From Fluviicola sp. (GTDB lineage Bacteria; Bacteroidota; Bacteroidia; Flavobacteriales_D; Crocinitomicaceae): DNA of 64,000 nucleotides. This document shows, in pieces, positions 16,360 to 24,628 of the stretch. Position numbers and translations under genes: made by a program. Location: NCBI GenBank assembly GCA_031260455.1, contig JAIRJW010000047.1:1-64000 (forward strand), read 5' to 3'. The first letter of the stretch is position 1. Each line of letters opens with the position of its first letter. The notes under the pieces were generated by a model. It did no database searches. It was not told the DNA's origin and worked only from the letters and a program-made list of their open reading frames with translations.

Positions 16360-16452
16360 CTTTGGATTCCTGCCTAAAAATCGTTCCGGTTTTAGAGGTT
16401 GAAAATCCTTAATTTTATAACTGATTCAAATTAAAAACCGATAAGATAAAAC

Positions 16453-17400
16453 ATGAGCGCCGAAAAAATAAAATGCCTGATCATTGGTTCGGGTCCCGCA
16501 GGATATACAGCAGCTATCTACGCTGCACGAGCTGAAATGAAACCGGTCATGTACCAGGGAATGCAGCCCGGAGGACAATTGACAACGACCAATGAAGTTG
16601 AAAACTTCCCGGGATATCCTGACGGTATTTCAGGACCGGAAATGATGATTCAGCTGGAAACTCAGGCAAAACGCTTTGAAGCGGATATTCGCTCAGGGTT
16701 TATCATGAAAGTTGACTTCAGCGGGCCAGTTCACAAATGCTGGACAGAAGAAGGTCATGAAATTCATGCCGAAACGGTAATTATTTCAACAGGAGCTTCT
16801 GCCAAGTATCTGGGACTTCCTTCAGAACAACATTATCTTTCTATCGGCGGAGGTGTTTCCGCTTGTGCTGTTTGCGACGGATTTTTTTACCGCGGACAGG
16901 AAACGGTGATTGTCGGAGCCGGAGATTCTGCTTGTGAAGAAGCTCATTACCTTTCCAAATTATGTAAAAAAGTGACTATGCTGGTTCGTACGGAGAAATT
17001 CCGCGCATCCAAAATCATGGAAGATCGTGTTCGTAAAACTCCGAATATTGAAATTTTGCACAGCACAGAAGCAATTGAAGTGCTGGGAGACGGAAACGGA
17101 GTAACCGGAATCAAAGTGAAGAACAACATGAACGGTGAAGAACACGAAATTCCCGCTACTGGTTTTTTTGTAGCAATCGGGCACAAACCGAATACTGATA
17201 TCTTCAAAGATTATATCAACCTGGATGAAACAGGTTACATCAAATATGAAAAACCGGGAACTTCCTTAACCAATGTACCAGGAGTGTTCGTTGCGGGAGA
17301 TGCTGCCGACAAAAATTACCGTCAGGCAATTACTGCTGCAGGAACCGGCTGCATGGCCGCTTTGGATGCGGAACGATATTTGGCAAGTTTGGAACATTGA
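16453..17400 (+). CDS. trxB: Thioredoxin-disulfide reductase
   Basis: 315 residues, the normal length for low-Mr thioredoxin reductase. The FAD-binding motif GSGPAGYTAA is at residues 12-21, the redox-active CAVC at C138/C141, the NADPH motif GAGDSACEE at 155-163 and the C-terminal FAD motif GVFVAGDAAD near 277-286. It reduces thioredoxin with NADPH in the cytoplasm and supports ribonucleotide reductase and peroxiredoxins. It stands alone; a decayed gene on the other strand abuts its 3' end. Confidence 0.97.
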   Translation: MSAEKIKCLIIGSGPAGYTAAIYAARAEMKPVMYQGMQPGGQLTTTNEVENFPGYPDGISGPEMMIQLETQAKRFEADIRSGFIMKVDFSGPVHKCWTEEGHEIHAETVIISTGASAKYLGLPSEQHYLSIGGGVSACAVCDGFFYRGQETVIVGAGDSACEEAHYLSKLCKKVTMLVRTEKFRASKIMEDRVRKTPNIEILHSTEAIEVLGDGNGVTGIKVKNNMNGEEHEIPATGFFVAIGHKPNTDIFKDYINLDETGYIKYEKPGTSLTNVPGVFVAGDAADKNYRQAITAAGTGCMAALDAERYLASLEH

Positions 17401-17690
17401 TATTTTTAGCTGGCTGAGCAAAGCCGAAATTAGCATTCTCAGGCTTGTTGTTCCACTCATATCGATCCGTTCCAGGTTCTCCATCATCACCTTTACAATG
17501 ATTTTTTCATTATGGTTATCCCATTTATTGCTCAGTTTTAATCTCCATACGAACCAAGTTTTTCGCACTTTCTGGAATGATTTCCACACTACAGGATTTT
17601 CCCTGTGCCAATTCCACATTAATCATTCCGGAAACATCAATTTTCGTAAAAACTAGTCTCTTGATAAAGAACGAGTTGCGAAAAGGTGAC
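17401..17690 (-). pseudogene. Decayed head-GIN (DUF2807) domain gene
   Basis: Read on the minus strand from about 17690, one frame gives FTKIDVSGMINVELAQGKSC and goes on SVEIIPESAKNLVRMEIKTEQ, then stops. Shifting frame gives NEKIIVKVMMENLERIDMSG. A third frame continues with NANFGFAQPAKN. These three pieces in order match the repeating strand pattern of the DUF2807 head GIN family (F.KIDVSG...V.L.QG, then I.V.V...L..I..SG), which forms secreted beta-helical lipoproteins in Bacteroidetes. At least two frameshifts separate them and the C-terminal part is lost at the trxB end. This explains most of the 464-base gap between trxB and the next gene; nothing else was seen in it. Confidence 0.6.
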
Positions 17691-17864
17691 AAGGAAGCGG
17701 AAAATAATTCAAAAACAAGTGATCAGGTTGTATTTTTATTAATCAAACACTTCATTCTTAAGCTAAGAGCTCATTTCAGAGGTCACCTCGCCCCTTTCAT
17801 TCATTTACTGATTATAGCGCTGATTTTCTTATACTGAAAAAGAATATTTTATAAATTCGTTTGT

Positions 17865-18644
17865 ATGCGATGGTCCCTGCTTTACTTTGAACCAATTACC
17901 AAATTGCCAAACTGGTTGGTTATTCTTCTGTTTGGGGCTCCTTTTTTCGGTGGAATGGCATTATATATCTACAAAACACGTCATGCACGTTCCTGGCGAA
18001 AAGGGATTTTTCCGCCAGGCCTTAAACCAACAGAAGACAATTACCTGGAAGCATATTTAGCCCTTGGGGCAAAATTGATTCTTTTGGATTACCGGGAATC
18101 GAAAGGAAAAATACAATTTATCAATCATTACTTCAACCGTTATTTTACTTCTGCAAATTATAATTTTGGAGATTCGCTACTGTTTTCGCTGAAATATCCA
18201 ATTCAGACCAAAACCATTACCAATTGGATGAAAATGCATCTGAAAGACGAAGGAGCACGCTCACAGATCATCTATTTTCTGACGGGACTGGCCCTGATAA
18301 AAGGAAAGATGAATTCTCATGAACTCACTTTCCTGAAACAGATCAATGAGGATCTGGAACTGAGTCCGGAAAATCTAACCAAAATCATCGCTATTTATGC
18401 AGCTTATGAAAAGCATCAGAAAGAATCCGCTAAAAAGAGCCTCGTTCGGGAAACTCTTGTTTATGCTTACGATATCCTGGGAGTTTCAAAAAATGCCACA
18501 TCCGAAGAAATCAAAAAAGCATACCGGAAACTGGTAAAACTGCATCACCCGGATCATTTTGCAACTGGGACGGAATCACAGCAAAAAATGGCTGCGGAGA
18601 AGTTTGTAGAGATTCAGCATGCGTATGAAAGCCTGACCAATTAA
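17865..18644 (+). CDS. DjlA-like membrane co-chaperone (TerB + J domain)
   Basis: 259 residues. A hydrophobic helix at about 17-35 (LPNWLVILLFGAPFFGGMAL) anchors it. Residues about 50-175 form a TerB-like helical domain (LGAKLILLDYRESKGKIQFI, then GLALIKGKMNSHELTFLKQI). The C-terminus is a J domain (about 190-259) with YDILGVSKNATSEEIKKAYR and the HPD motif in LHHPDHF that activates DnaK ATPase. This is the order of E. coli DjlA, a type III J-protein at the inner membrane. A paralogue is encoded at 39176-39949. It is convergent with pcm. Confidence 0.88.
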   Translation: MRWSLLYFEPITKLPNWLVILLFGAPFFGGMALYIYKTRHARSWRKGIFPPGLKPTEDNYLEAYLALGAKLILLDYRESKGKIQFINHYFNRYFTSANYNFGDSLLFSLKYPIQTKTITNWMKMHLKDEGARSQIIYFLTGLALIKGKMNSHELTFLKQINEDLELSPENLTKIIAIYAAYEKHQKESAKKSLVRETLVYAYDILGVSKNATSEEIKKAYRKLVKLHHPDHFATGTESQQKMAAEKFVEIQHAYESLTN

Positions 18645-18651
18645 TTATTAA

Positions 18652-18698
18652 ATTATCAATGGTTTAATTGTCAAACATAAGTTTGATCCATTGATAAT
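18652..18698. terminator. Hairpin between convergent DjlA-like and pcm genes
   Basis: ATTATCAATGG pairs with CCATTGATAAT, with a second inner pairing TCAAAC/GTTTGA. The same ATTATCAAT/ATTGATAAT stem recurs at 42068-42110 and in related form at 26597-26617. Confidence 0.55.
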
Positions 18699-18713
18699 CA
18701 GCAACTGCTAATT

Positions 18714-19358
18714 CTAGCGGACTGTTTTCTCCAGCATCGGTACGAAACTGAAATTCCCGAATACCTCTTCCTTGTATTCTGCATCTGAAATTTTAGTAAT
18801 CCGGTGCATTTCCTGTGAATCCAGGTCTCCGACAGGAATCACCATCATTCCTCCCACTTTTAACTGTTGCAGCAGTTTTTGAGGAATAAACGGAGCTCCG
18901 CATGTCACCAATATTTTGTCGAAAGGTGCGTATGTCTCCTTTCCCTCGTAGCCATCACCAAAAAACAATTTCGGAGTAAAACGGAAATGGTCGATAAGTT
19001 TTTTGGCTTTAATGTGCAATTCTTTCTGGCGTTCAATGGAAAATACTTTCATTCCCAGTGAACACAAAATACAAGTCTGAAAACCAGATCCAGTACCGAT
19101 TTCCAATACTTTCTCCCCTTTCTTCAGTTCCAGGATAGAAGTTTGAAAGGCAACTGTATAAGGGTGAGAAATCGTTTGTCCCGAACCAATCTGGAAAGCA
19201 ACATTGGAGTAAGCCTGCTGTTCGAAAGCCAGATCCAGGAAGAAATGGCGCGGAATGGCATCAAAAGCCTCCAGGACACGTTCATCACTGATTCCTTTTT
19301 GGCGCAGCTGATCGATTAGCTGCTTTCTCATTCCCTTGTGCTTGTATGTATCTTGCAT
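18714..19358 (-). CDS. pcm: Protein-L-isoaspartate O-methyltransferase
   Basis: 214 residues. Key features are the family N-terminal pattern IPRHFFLDLAFEQQAYSN with GSGQTISHPYTVA (residues 58-70), SAM motif I VLEIGTGSGFQT (84-95) and the later FDKILVTCGAPFIPQ and GGMMVIPVGD segments. It methylates isoaspartyl residues in aged proteins so they can be repaired, in the cytoplasm. A -7 promoter element lies four bases before its ATG, predicting a leaderless transcript. It is divergent from the acyl-CoA carboxylase gene, sharing the 99-base gap. Confidence 0.95.
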   Translation of the reverse strand: MQDTYKHKGMRKQLIDQLRQKGISDERVLEAFDAIPRHFFLDLAFEQQAYSNVAFQIGSGQTISHPYTVAFQTSILELKKGEKVLEIGTGSGFQTCILCSLGMKVFSIERQKELHIKAKKLIDHFRFTPKLFFGDGYEGKETYAPFDKILVTCGAPFIPQKLLQQLKVGGMMVIPVGDLDSQEMHRITKISDAEYKEEVFGNFSFVPMLEKTVR

Positions 19359-19362
19359 TCGA

Positions 19363-19370
19363 CAAAAGTA
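19363..19370 (-). promoter_or_regulatory. -7 promoter element four bases before pcm
   Basis: On the minus strand TACTTTTG then TCGA then ATG; fits TAnnTTTG and predicts transcription starting at the start codon. Confidence 0.5.
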
Positions 19371-19427
19371 ATTTACAAAACGCGGATTCTTTAGCAGTAC
19401 GGAAGAAAGTTTCTACAGTGAATTGTG

Positions 19428-19435
19428 TATATTTG
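19428..19435 (+). promoter_or_regulatory. Candidate -7 element of the acyl-CoA carboxylase gene
   Basis: TATATTTG (TAnnTTTG) 22 bases before ATG at 19458; its position argues against an upstream GTG start at 19425. Confidence 0.45.
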
Positions 19436-19457
19436 GGATGCTTATAAACGAAAAAAC

Positions 19458-21101
19458 ATGGCAATTGACGCAAAAGAATTGGAATTCAATAAGAATGACG
19501 ATGAAATGAGGCTGAAAATCTCCCGAATGGAAGCCGAGTTAGCCAAAATCATGAAAGGAGGCGGTGAAAAACGCATTGCAGCCCTTCATGAAAAAGGAAA
19601 AATGACCGCCCGCGAACGAATTGATATGCTCCTCGATCCGAATACTCCACGTTTCGAAGTTGGCGCTTTTGCCGGGATGGGAATGTACCAGGAACACGGT
19701 GGTTGCCCCTCCGCTGGAGTTGTTCTGGTCATTGGAAAAGTTTCCGGAAAACAATGTATCGTAGTTGCAAACGATGCAACGGTAAAAGCTGGTGCGTGGT
19801 TCCCGATTACAGGAAAGAAAAATTTGCGTGCACAGGAAATCGCAATGGAAAATAAATTGCCAGTCATCTATCTGGTAGATTCTGCCGGTGTGTACCTTCC
19901 GATGCAGGATGAAATTTTCCCGGATAAAGAGCATTTTGGACGTATTTTCAGAAATAATGCTGTGATGAGTTCCATGGGAATTACACAGATCGCGGCTGTA
20001 ATGGGAAGCTGTGTTGCTGGAGGAGCTTACTTGCCGATTATGTCAGATGAATCTTTGATTGTGGATAAAACAGGAACAATCTTCCTGGCCGGGTCTTATC
20101 TGGTAAAAGCTGCCATCGGTGAAAATATCGATAATGAAACATTGGGTGGAGCGACTACGCATACGAAAATTTCGGGTGTTTGCGATTACAAAGTTGCAAA
20201 TGACGAAGAGTGCCTGAAAACAATCCGTAAAATGATGAGTCAGATTGGCGCACCGGAATCGGCAGGTTTTGATCGTATTGAAGCAGTTGCTCCGAAGGAA
20301 GAAGCTAAAAAAGTGTATGGAATTCTTCCTTCCGAACGTGCAAAACCTTACAATGTGAAAAACATTCTGGATTGCATTTTCGATGAAGGAAACATGACTG
20401 AGTACAAAAGTGAGTACGGAAAAACCATTTTTTGCGCTTATGCCCGCCTGGATGGATGGAGTGTAGGAATTGTAGCAAATCAGCGCGAGCTGACGAAAAA
20501 TGCAAAGGGAGAAATGCAGTTCGGAGGTGTGATTTATAATGATTCTGCCGACAAAGCGGCCCGTTTTATCATGAACTGCAACCAAAAAAACATTCCGTTG
20601 ATTTTCTTCCAGGATGTTTCCGGGTTTATGGTTGGTTCCAAATCGGAGCATGCGGGAATCATCAAGGACGGTGCAAAAATGGTGAATGCCATGGCCAATT
20701 CCGTGGTTCCAAAATTTACAGTGATTGTAGGAAACTCTTATGGGGCTGGGAACTATGCGATGTGCGGAAAAGCATACGATCCACGCCTGATCGTTGGCTG
20801 GCCGACAGCTGAAGTTGCCGTAATGAGTGGCGCATCTGCAGCGAAAACCCTGTTACAGATTGAAGTAGCTTCATTGAAAGCACGTGGAGAAGAAATCACG
20901 CCAGAAAGAGAAACCGAGCTGTACGATACGATTAAAGCACGTTACGACGAACAAATTTCTCCATACTATGCAGCTTCACGCCTGTGGCTGGATGCTATCA
21001 TCGATCCGGCTAAAACCCGCGAGTTTTTATCAATTGGAATTGAAATGGCAAACCACAAGAAAGCTGAAAAACCGTATAATGTTGGAGTAATCCAAACCTG
21101 A
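19458..21101 (+). CDS. Acyl-CoA carboxylase beta subunit (carboxyltransferase)
   Basis: 547 residues of the crotonase-fold carboxyltransferase family, closest in pattern to methylcrotonyl- or propionyl-CoA carboxylase beta chains. Features include GKMTARERIDMLLDPNTPRFE near residue 55, the N-domain oxyanion region GSCVAGGAYLP, GGATTHTKISGV, and in the C-domain GGVIYNDSADKAARFIMNC, DVSGFMVGSKSEHAGI and GNSYGAGNYAMCGKAYDPR. It transfers carboxyl from biotin to an acyl-CoA, for leucine breakdown or odd-chain/propionyl-CoA metabolism. The biotinylated alpha subunit is not in this window, so exact substrate is open. Start is ATG after the promoter-like box. Confidence 0.92.
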   Translation: MAIDAKELEFNKNDDEMRLKISRMEAELAKIMKGGGEKRIAALHEKGKMTARERIDMLLDPNTPRFEVGAFAGMGMYQEHGGCPSAGVVLVIGKVSGKQCIVVANDATVKAGAWFPITGKKNLRAQEIAMENKLPVIYLVDSAGVYLPMQDEIFPDKEHFGRIFRNNAVMSSMGITQIAAVMGSCVAGGAYLPIMSDESLIVDKTGTIFLAGSYLVKAAIGENIDNETLGGATTHTKISGVCDYKVANDEECLKTIRKMMSQIGAPESAGFDRIEAVAPKEEAKKVYGILPSERAKPYNVKNILDCIFDEGNMTEYKSEYGKTIFCAYARLDGWSVGIVANQRELTKNAKGEMQFGGVIYNDSADKAARFIMNCNQKNIPLIFFQDVSGFMVGSKSEHAGIIKDGAKMVNAMANSVVPKFTVIVGNSYGAGNYAMCGKAYDPRLIVGWPTAEVAVMSGASAAKTLLQIEVASLKARGEEITPERETELYDTIKARYDEQISPYYAASRLWLDAIIDPAKTREFLSIGIEMANHKKAEKPYNVGVIQT

Positions 21102-21169
21102 AACGAATTCAAAATTCTAAAACCGACTATTTTTGAATTTTGAACTGATAATTTTTAATTTAAGAAAAG

Positions 21170-21637
21170 ATGCATCTAGACTGGCAATTCAAACCCTACA
21201 AAGAGCTAACGACCAATGAGTTTCACGACATTATCGCATTGAGACTGAAAGCGTTTGTTGTTGAACAAAACTGTTCTTATCTGGATCTGGACGGAAAAGA
21301 TAAAAAAGCTTACCACTTGCTGTTGCGTGACGGAAAAGGAGATGTAATCGCTACTGCACGCATTCTCCATCCCGGAATTTCGTTTCCCGAAGTTGCTATC
21401 GGGAGGGTTGTGCTCACTGCGGAATGCCGTGGATCCGGAGTCGGAATCGAACTGATGGAACGCTGCATTCAGTTTGTTTATGAAGAATTCGGAAAAGTTC
21501 CGATTCGTATTTCCGCACAAAAACACTTAGAGAAATTCTATAATAAATCCGGATTTATTTCTACCAGAAAAGAATATTACGAAGATGAGATTCCTCATGT
21601 TGAAATGCTTTTAAACCCCGAAAACAATGGTCAATAA
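21170..21637 (+). CDS. elaA: ElaA-family GNAT acetyltransferase
   Basis: 155 residues matching the ElaA branch of GNAT enzymes: LTTNEFHDIIALRLKAFVVEQ near residues 13-33, then YLDLDGKDKKAYHLL, AIGRVVLTAECRGSGVGIELM (acetyl-CoA pyrophosphate loop R-G-S-G-V-G, about 80-100) and KFYNKSGF near the end. It is cytoplasmic; the substrate of the family is unknown. It overlaps the downstream M13 peptidase gene by 11 bases, suggesting coupled translation, although no functional link is evident. Confidence 0.88.
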   Translation: MHLDWQFKPYKELTTNEFHDIIALRLKAFVVEQNCSYLDLDGKDKKAYHLLLRDGKGDVIATARILHPGISFPEVAIGRVVLTAECRGSGVGIELMERCIQFVYEEFGKVPIRISAQKHLEKFYNKSGFISTRKEYYEDEIPHVEMLLNPENNGQ

Positions 21638-23699
21638 AATTTTACCTTTAACAATCATTACTGTCTCTTTGGCTGCCTGCCAACCAAAAACAATGGTTGA
21701 AAACCAGAATAAACCAGCTGCTTCCACCCCCGAAACGGCGAAGAAACTTACAACAATTGACCGGTCCTACATAGATTTATCGGTAAAACCTCAGGAAGAT
21801 TTCTTCCTCTTTGCCAATGGAGCCTGGTGCAAGAACAATCCTGTCCCAAATACCGAATCGCGTTGGGGAAGTTTCAATGAACTGGATCAGCGAAACAAGG
21901 CACTGCTGAAGGAAATTCTGGAAAATGCGGCAACAGCAAAGGATAGAACGTCTGGGGACCAAAACCAGTTGCTGGGCGATTATTTTACTTCGTTTACAGA
22001 TATGAAAGTTAGAAATGCTGCCGGGATCCAACCTTTGAAAGAACGTTTAATTAAAATTGATGAACTGAAATCGAAAGATGAATTGATCGATATTATTTCC
22101 AGACAACATCAATTAGGAATCGAATCAGTGTTTGGTTTCGAAATCGGGCAGGATCTGAAAAATGTCAACAAAAATATTGCTTATATCGGCCAGGGAGGAA
22201 TCGGTTTGCCAAACCGTGACTATTATTTCATGGACAACAAGCAAACCATTCGCGATGCTTACATTACTCATATTCAGAAATCTTACCAACTGCTGGGAGA
22301 TCCCGAAAGTGTTGCAAAAGCTAAGGCGAATGATATTTTCAATTTTGAAAAAGATTTGGCCAGCGCCATGATGACTCCTGCCGAATCTCGTTTGCCGGAG
22401 AGAACATACAACAAATTGCCACTGGATCAGATGATGAAAACAATGCCAAAATTTGATTTCGATGCCTATCTGGCAAAAATCGGATGTGAAAGTTTTGACT
22501 CACTGATTGTTAGCCAACCCGAATTCATAAAACAAGTGAATACTATGGTAGAAAAAACTTCCCTGAATTCCTGGAAGAATTACCTGTCCTGGTGTACAAT
22601 AAATGCTTACGCGGGAAAATTGGACGATCTTTGGGTAAAGCACAATTTTGATTTCTACAGTGGCGTTCTGAGTGGTACCAGTCAAATGAAACCGATTGAA
22701 GACCGCTGCATTGATGAGATCACAGGTTCTGCATTGAGTGAATTGCTCGGAAAGGCATTTGTTGATAAGGCATTTTCCGAAAAAGCGAAAAAGAAAGTCA
22801 ATGAAATGGTTGACAATCTGTTGATTAGTTTTAGAATGCGTATCGAAAAACTGGACTGGATGTCTGATGATACCAAAAAAGAAGCTTTGACCAAACTGAA
22901 TGCAATCGGGAGAAAACTTGGTTTCCCCGATGAATGGAAAAGTTATAAAGGATTAGTGATCAGTCCGGTTGATTATGTCGCTAATATTGACAACTGCAGA
23001 AATTTTTCTTTCAGAGAAAATCTGCAAAAGCTACACAAACCAGTGAACCGTAAAGAGTGGGAAATGCCTGCACATCTTGTAAATGCATACTATCATCCGC
23101 TTTTAAATGAGATTGCTTTTCCTGCCGGAATCATGCAGCCACCGTTCTTTGATGAAAATGCGGAAGATGCTGTAAATTATGGGAGAATCGGTATGGTAAT
23201 CGGACACGAATTCACGCACGGATTCGATGACAATGGTTCCAAATTCGCGGCTGATGGAAGCTACAACGACTGGTGGAAAGAAGCAGATAAAGAGAAGTTT
23301 GTTGCCAAAACGGCAATTCTTGGAAAAACGTTCAGCTCCTTCTGCCCTGTTCCCGATAACTGCGTAAACCCGGATCTGACCATGGGCGAAAACATTGCCG
23401 ATCTGGGAGGATTGACGATGGCGTATTATGCATATACGATGACAGAAGAGTTCAAAAAGAACATGATTATTGATGGATATACACCAGCACAGCGCTTCTT
23501 TATCGCTTATGCACAGTTATGGAAAATCAATTACACGGAAGCAGAATTGAAAAAACGCATTGCTACAGATCCACATTCACCGGGAATGTACCGTGTAAAC
23601 GGCCCGCTGATGAACTGTCCGGAATTCTTTGCGGCATTTGATGTGAGACCGGGAGACAAAATGCGCAATCTGGATGAACAGGTTGCCAGAATCTGGTAA
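21627..23699 (+). CDS. M13-family (neprilysin/PepO-like) metallopeptidase lipoprotein
   Basis: 690 residues. A short type II signal (ILPLTIITVSLAAC) has the lipid Cys at residue 18, so the enzyme is attached to a membrane and faces the periplasm or outside. The M13 zinc site is intact: HEFTH at 527-531 and E588 with D592 in ENIADLGG. The terminal CPEFFAAFDVRPGDKMR region is typical, as is the N-terminal DLSVKPQEDFFLFANGAW. Members hydrolyse oligopeptides. A terminator follows directly. Confidence 0.95.
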   Translation: MVNKILPLTIITVSLAACQPKTMVENQNKPAASTPETAKKLTTIDRSYIDLSVKPQEDFFLFANGAWCKNNPVPNTESRWGSFNELDQRNKALLKEILENAATAKDRTSGDQNQLLGDYFTSFTDMKVRNAAGIQPLKERLIKIDELKSKDELIDIISRQHQLGIESVFGFEIGQDLKNVNKNIAYIGQGGIGLPNRDYYFMDNKQTIRDAYITHIQKSYQLLGDPESVAKAKANDIFNFEKDLASAMMTPAESRLPERTYNKLPLDQMMKTMPKFDFDAYLAKIGCESFDSLIVSQPEFIKQVNTMVEKTSLNSWKNYLSWCTINAYAGKLDDLWVKHNFDFYSGVLSGTSQMKPIEDRCIDEITGSALSELLGKAFVDKAFSEKAKKKVNEMVDNLLISFRMRIEKLDWMSDDTKKEALTKLNAIGRKLGFPDEWKSYKGLVISPVDYVANIDNCRNFSFRENLQKLHKPVNRKEWEMPAHLVNAYYHPLLNEIAFPAGIMQPPFFDENAEDAVNYGRIGMVIGHEFTHGFDDNGSKFAADGSYNDWWKEADKEKFVAKTAILGKTFSSFCPVPDNCVNPDLTMGENIADLGGLTMAYYAYTMTEEFKKNMIIDGYTPAQRFFIAYAQLWKINYTEAELKKRIATDPHSPGMYRVNGPLMNCPEFFAAFDVRPGDKMRNLDEQVARIW

Positions 23700-23726
23700 T
23701 TGGGAAAATAATTATAGAAAGAAGAA

Positions 23727-23752
23727 AGCGCCACATGTTGTGGCGTTTTTTT
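23727..23752 (+). terminator. Rho-independent terminator after the M13 peptidase
   Basis: Stem CGCCACA / TGTGGCG with a 3-base loop followed by seven T. Confidence 0.88.
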
Positions 23753-24250
23753 ATTCTCTTTTTAGCTGAATTCAAATCATTGAATCATAAAAATATCTTC
23801 TTTTTCACCTTTTTCGCTGACATTCGATTCAACACACACAAACTTCTTCTGAATTGATTGGGAAATGGAAGTTGGTCAAATGACCTGCAACACATACGGA
23901 GTATGGGATTTGTTTGTAAGGGCGAAGAATGATAAGCCTTGAAACATCTCATTTTGGGAAAATGATCGCTTGTATTTTCGTGTATGGTATTTGCTTATAT
24001 GAAGTCGACCCGCAGTTTCCTGAAGCTCCTGGGGAAATTTGGGTGTAATTCCGCAATATTACGTCTATCTAATAGTTTTACTTGAATAAATCAAATTTAA
24101 AATATTGATATACAATAAATTATATTAGATTAAAAACAACATCTCTCATCGCGATATTGCCAAGGCAAATCTTAAGCTTTAATGTATAAACTTACACGCC
24201 GATCAAACACAATTATAAAGTCTGTTGACAATTACTTTAATTCAGACCAA
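23753..24250. other. Gene-free 500-base gap containing a dispersed repeat
   Basis: No credible gene on either strand. It holds copy 2 of the dispersed motif at 24048-24065 and a weaker relative near 24148 (ATCGCGATATTGCC). The remainder is AT-rich without visible structure. Confidence 0.5.
24048..24065. repeat. Dispersed intergenic motif, copy 2
   Basis: ATTCCGCAATATTACGTC, identical to 8690-8707; flanking GGTGTA here corresponds to GGCGTC there. Confidence 0.5.
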
Positions 24251-24254
24251 AGAA

Positions 24255-24280
24255 AAAGGTCCATTTAAGGACCCTTCTTT
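24255..24280 (-). terminator. Hairpin terminator after the 50-residue small protein
   Basis: On the minus strand GGGTCC-TTAAAT-GGACC followed by TTTTTCTTT, immediately after the small protein stop. On the plus strand the same stem is followed by TTCTTTTTT, so it could act in both directions. Confidence 0.7.
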
Positions 24281-24281
24281 T

Positions 24282-24434
24282 TTAGTTCAAATTCAAAAGC
24301 ACTTTTTTGCGCTTTAATTTCTTTACTTCCAATGACTTGCTGTAATTCAGAATCTGACTGATTACGGCTGCGGATGGATTCGCAATCTCAGTAACTTCCT
24401 GCGTTTGCATTTTAGTCAAGTATTTATTTACCAT
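24282..24434 (-). CDS. Small basic protein (50 aa), unknown function
   Basis: A 50-residue frame starting MVNKYLTKMQTQEVTEIA and containing NPSAAVISQILNYSKSLEVK, then a Lys/Arg-rich tail ending VLLNLN. A central amphipathic helix and a basic C-terminus are apparent; there is no signal peptide, Cys or membrane helix. The reading is supported by a terminator hairpin 2-27 bases after the stop and by its position alone in a long intergenic gap. Short proteins ending in SKSLEVK...LNLN seem familiar from other Bacteroidetes, but I cannot name a family. An internal Met9 is an alternative start. Confidence 0.6.
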   Translation of the reverse strand: MVNKYLTKMQTQEVTEIANPSAAVISQILNYSKSLEVKKLKRKKVLLNLN

Positions 24435-24604
24435 AGGCTTAATAAAGTGCGTTTTTATTTCTATTAACGGATTTCTTTTCAGTTTATTTTATAACACACA
24501 AAAACTTTTTTAATCTATCCTCCACTAAATTAATTACGAATTCCTAATTTAGGAATTAATAATTAAACACCTTTATTTTTCACCTTTACATGTTGAATTA
24601 TGAC

Positions 24605-24612
24605 TAAGTTTG
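24605..24612 (+). promoter_or_regulatory. Candidate -7 element of the SPFH gene
   Basis: TAAGTTTG (TAnnTTTG) 16 bases before ATG. Confidence 0.45.
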
Positions 24613-24628
24613 TTCCAAATTATCCCTT

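Noticed and set aside
17577-17837. Plus-strand 86-codon frame after trxB
   Set aside because: It is antisense to the GIN-domain remnant, has no start signal or family, and is better explained as a shadow.
20043-20651. Long minus-strand frame inside the acyl-CoA carboxylase gene
   Set aside because: Antisense shadow of a well-matched enzyme; composition reflects the complementary codons.
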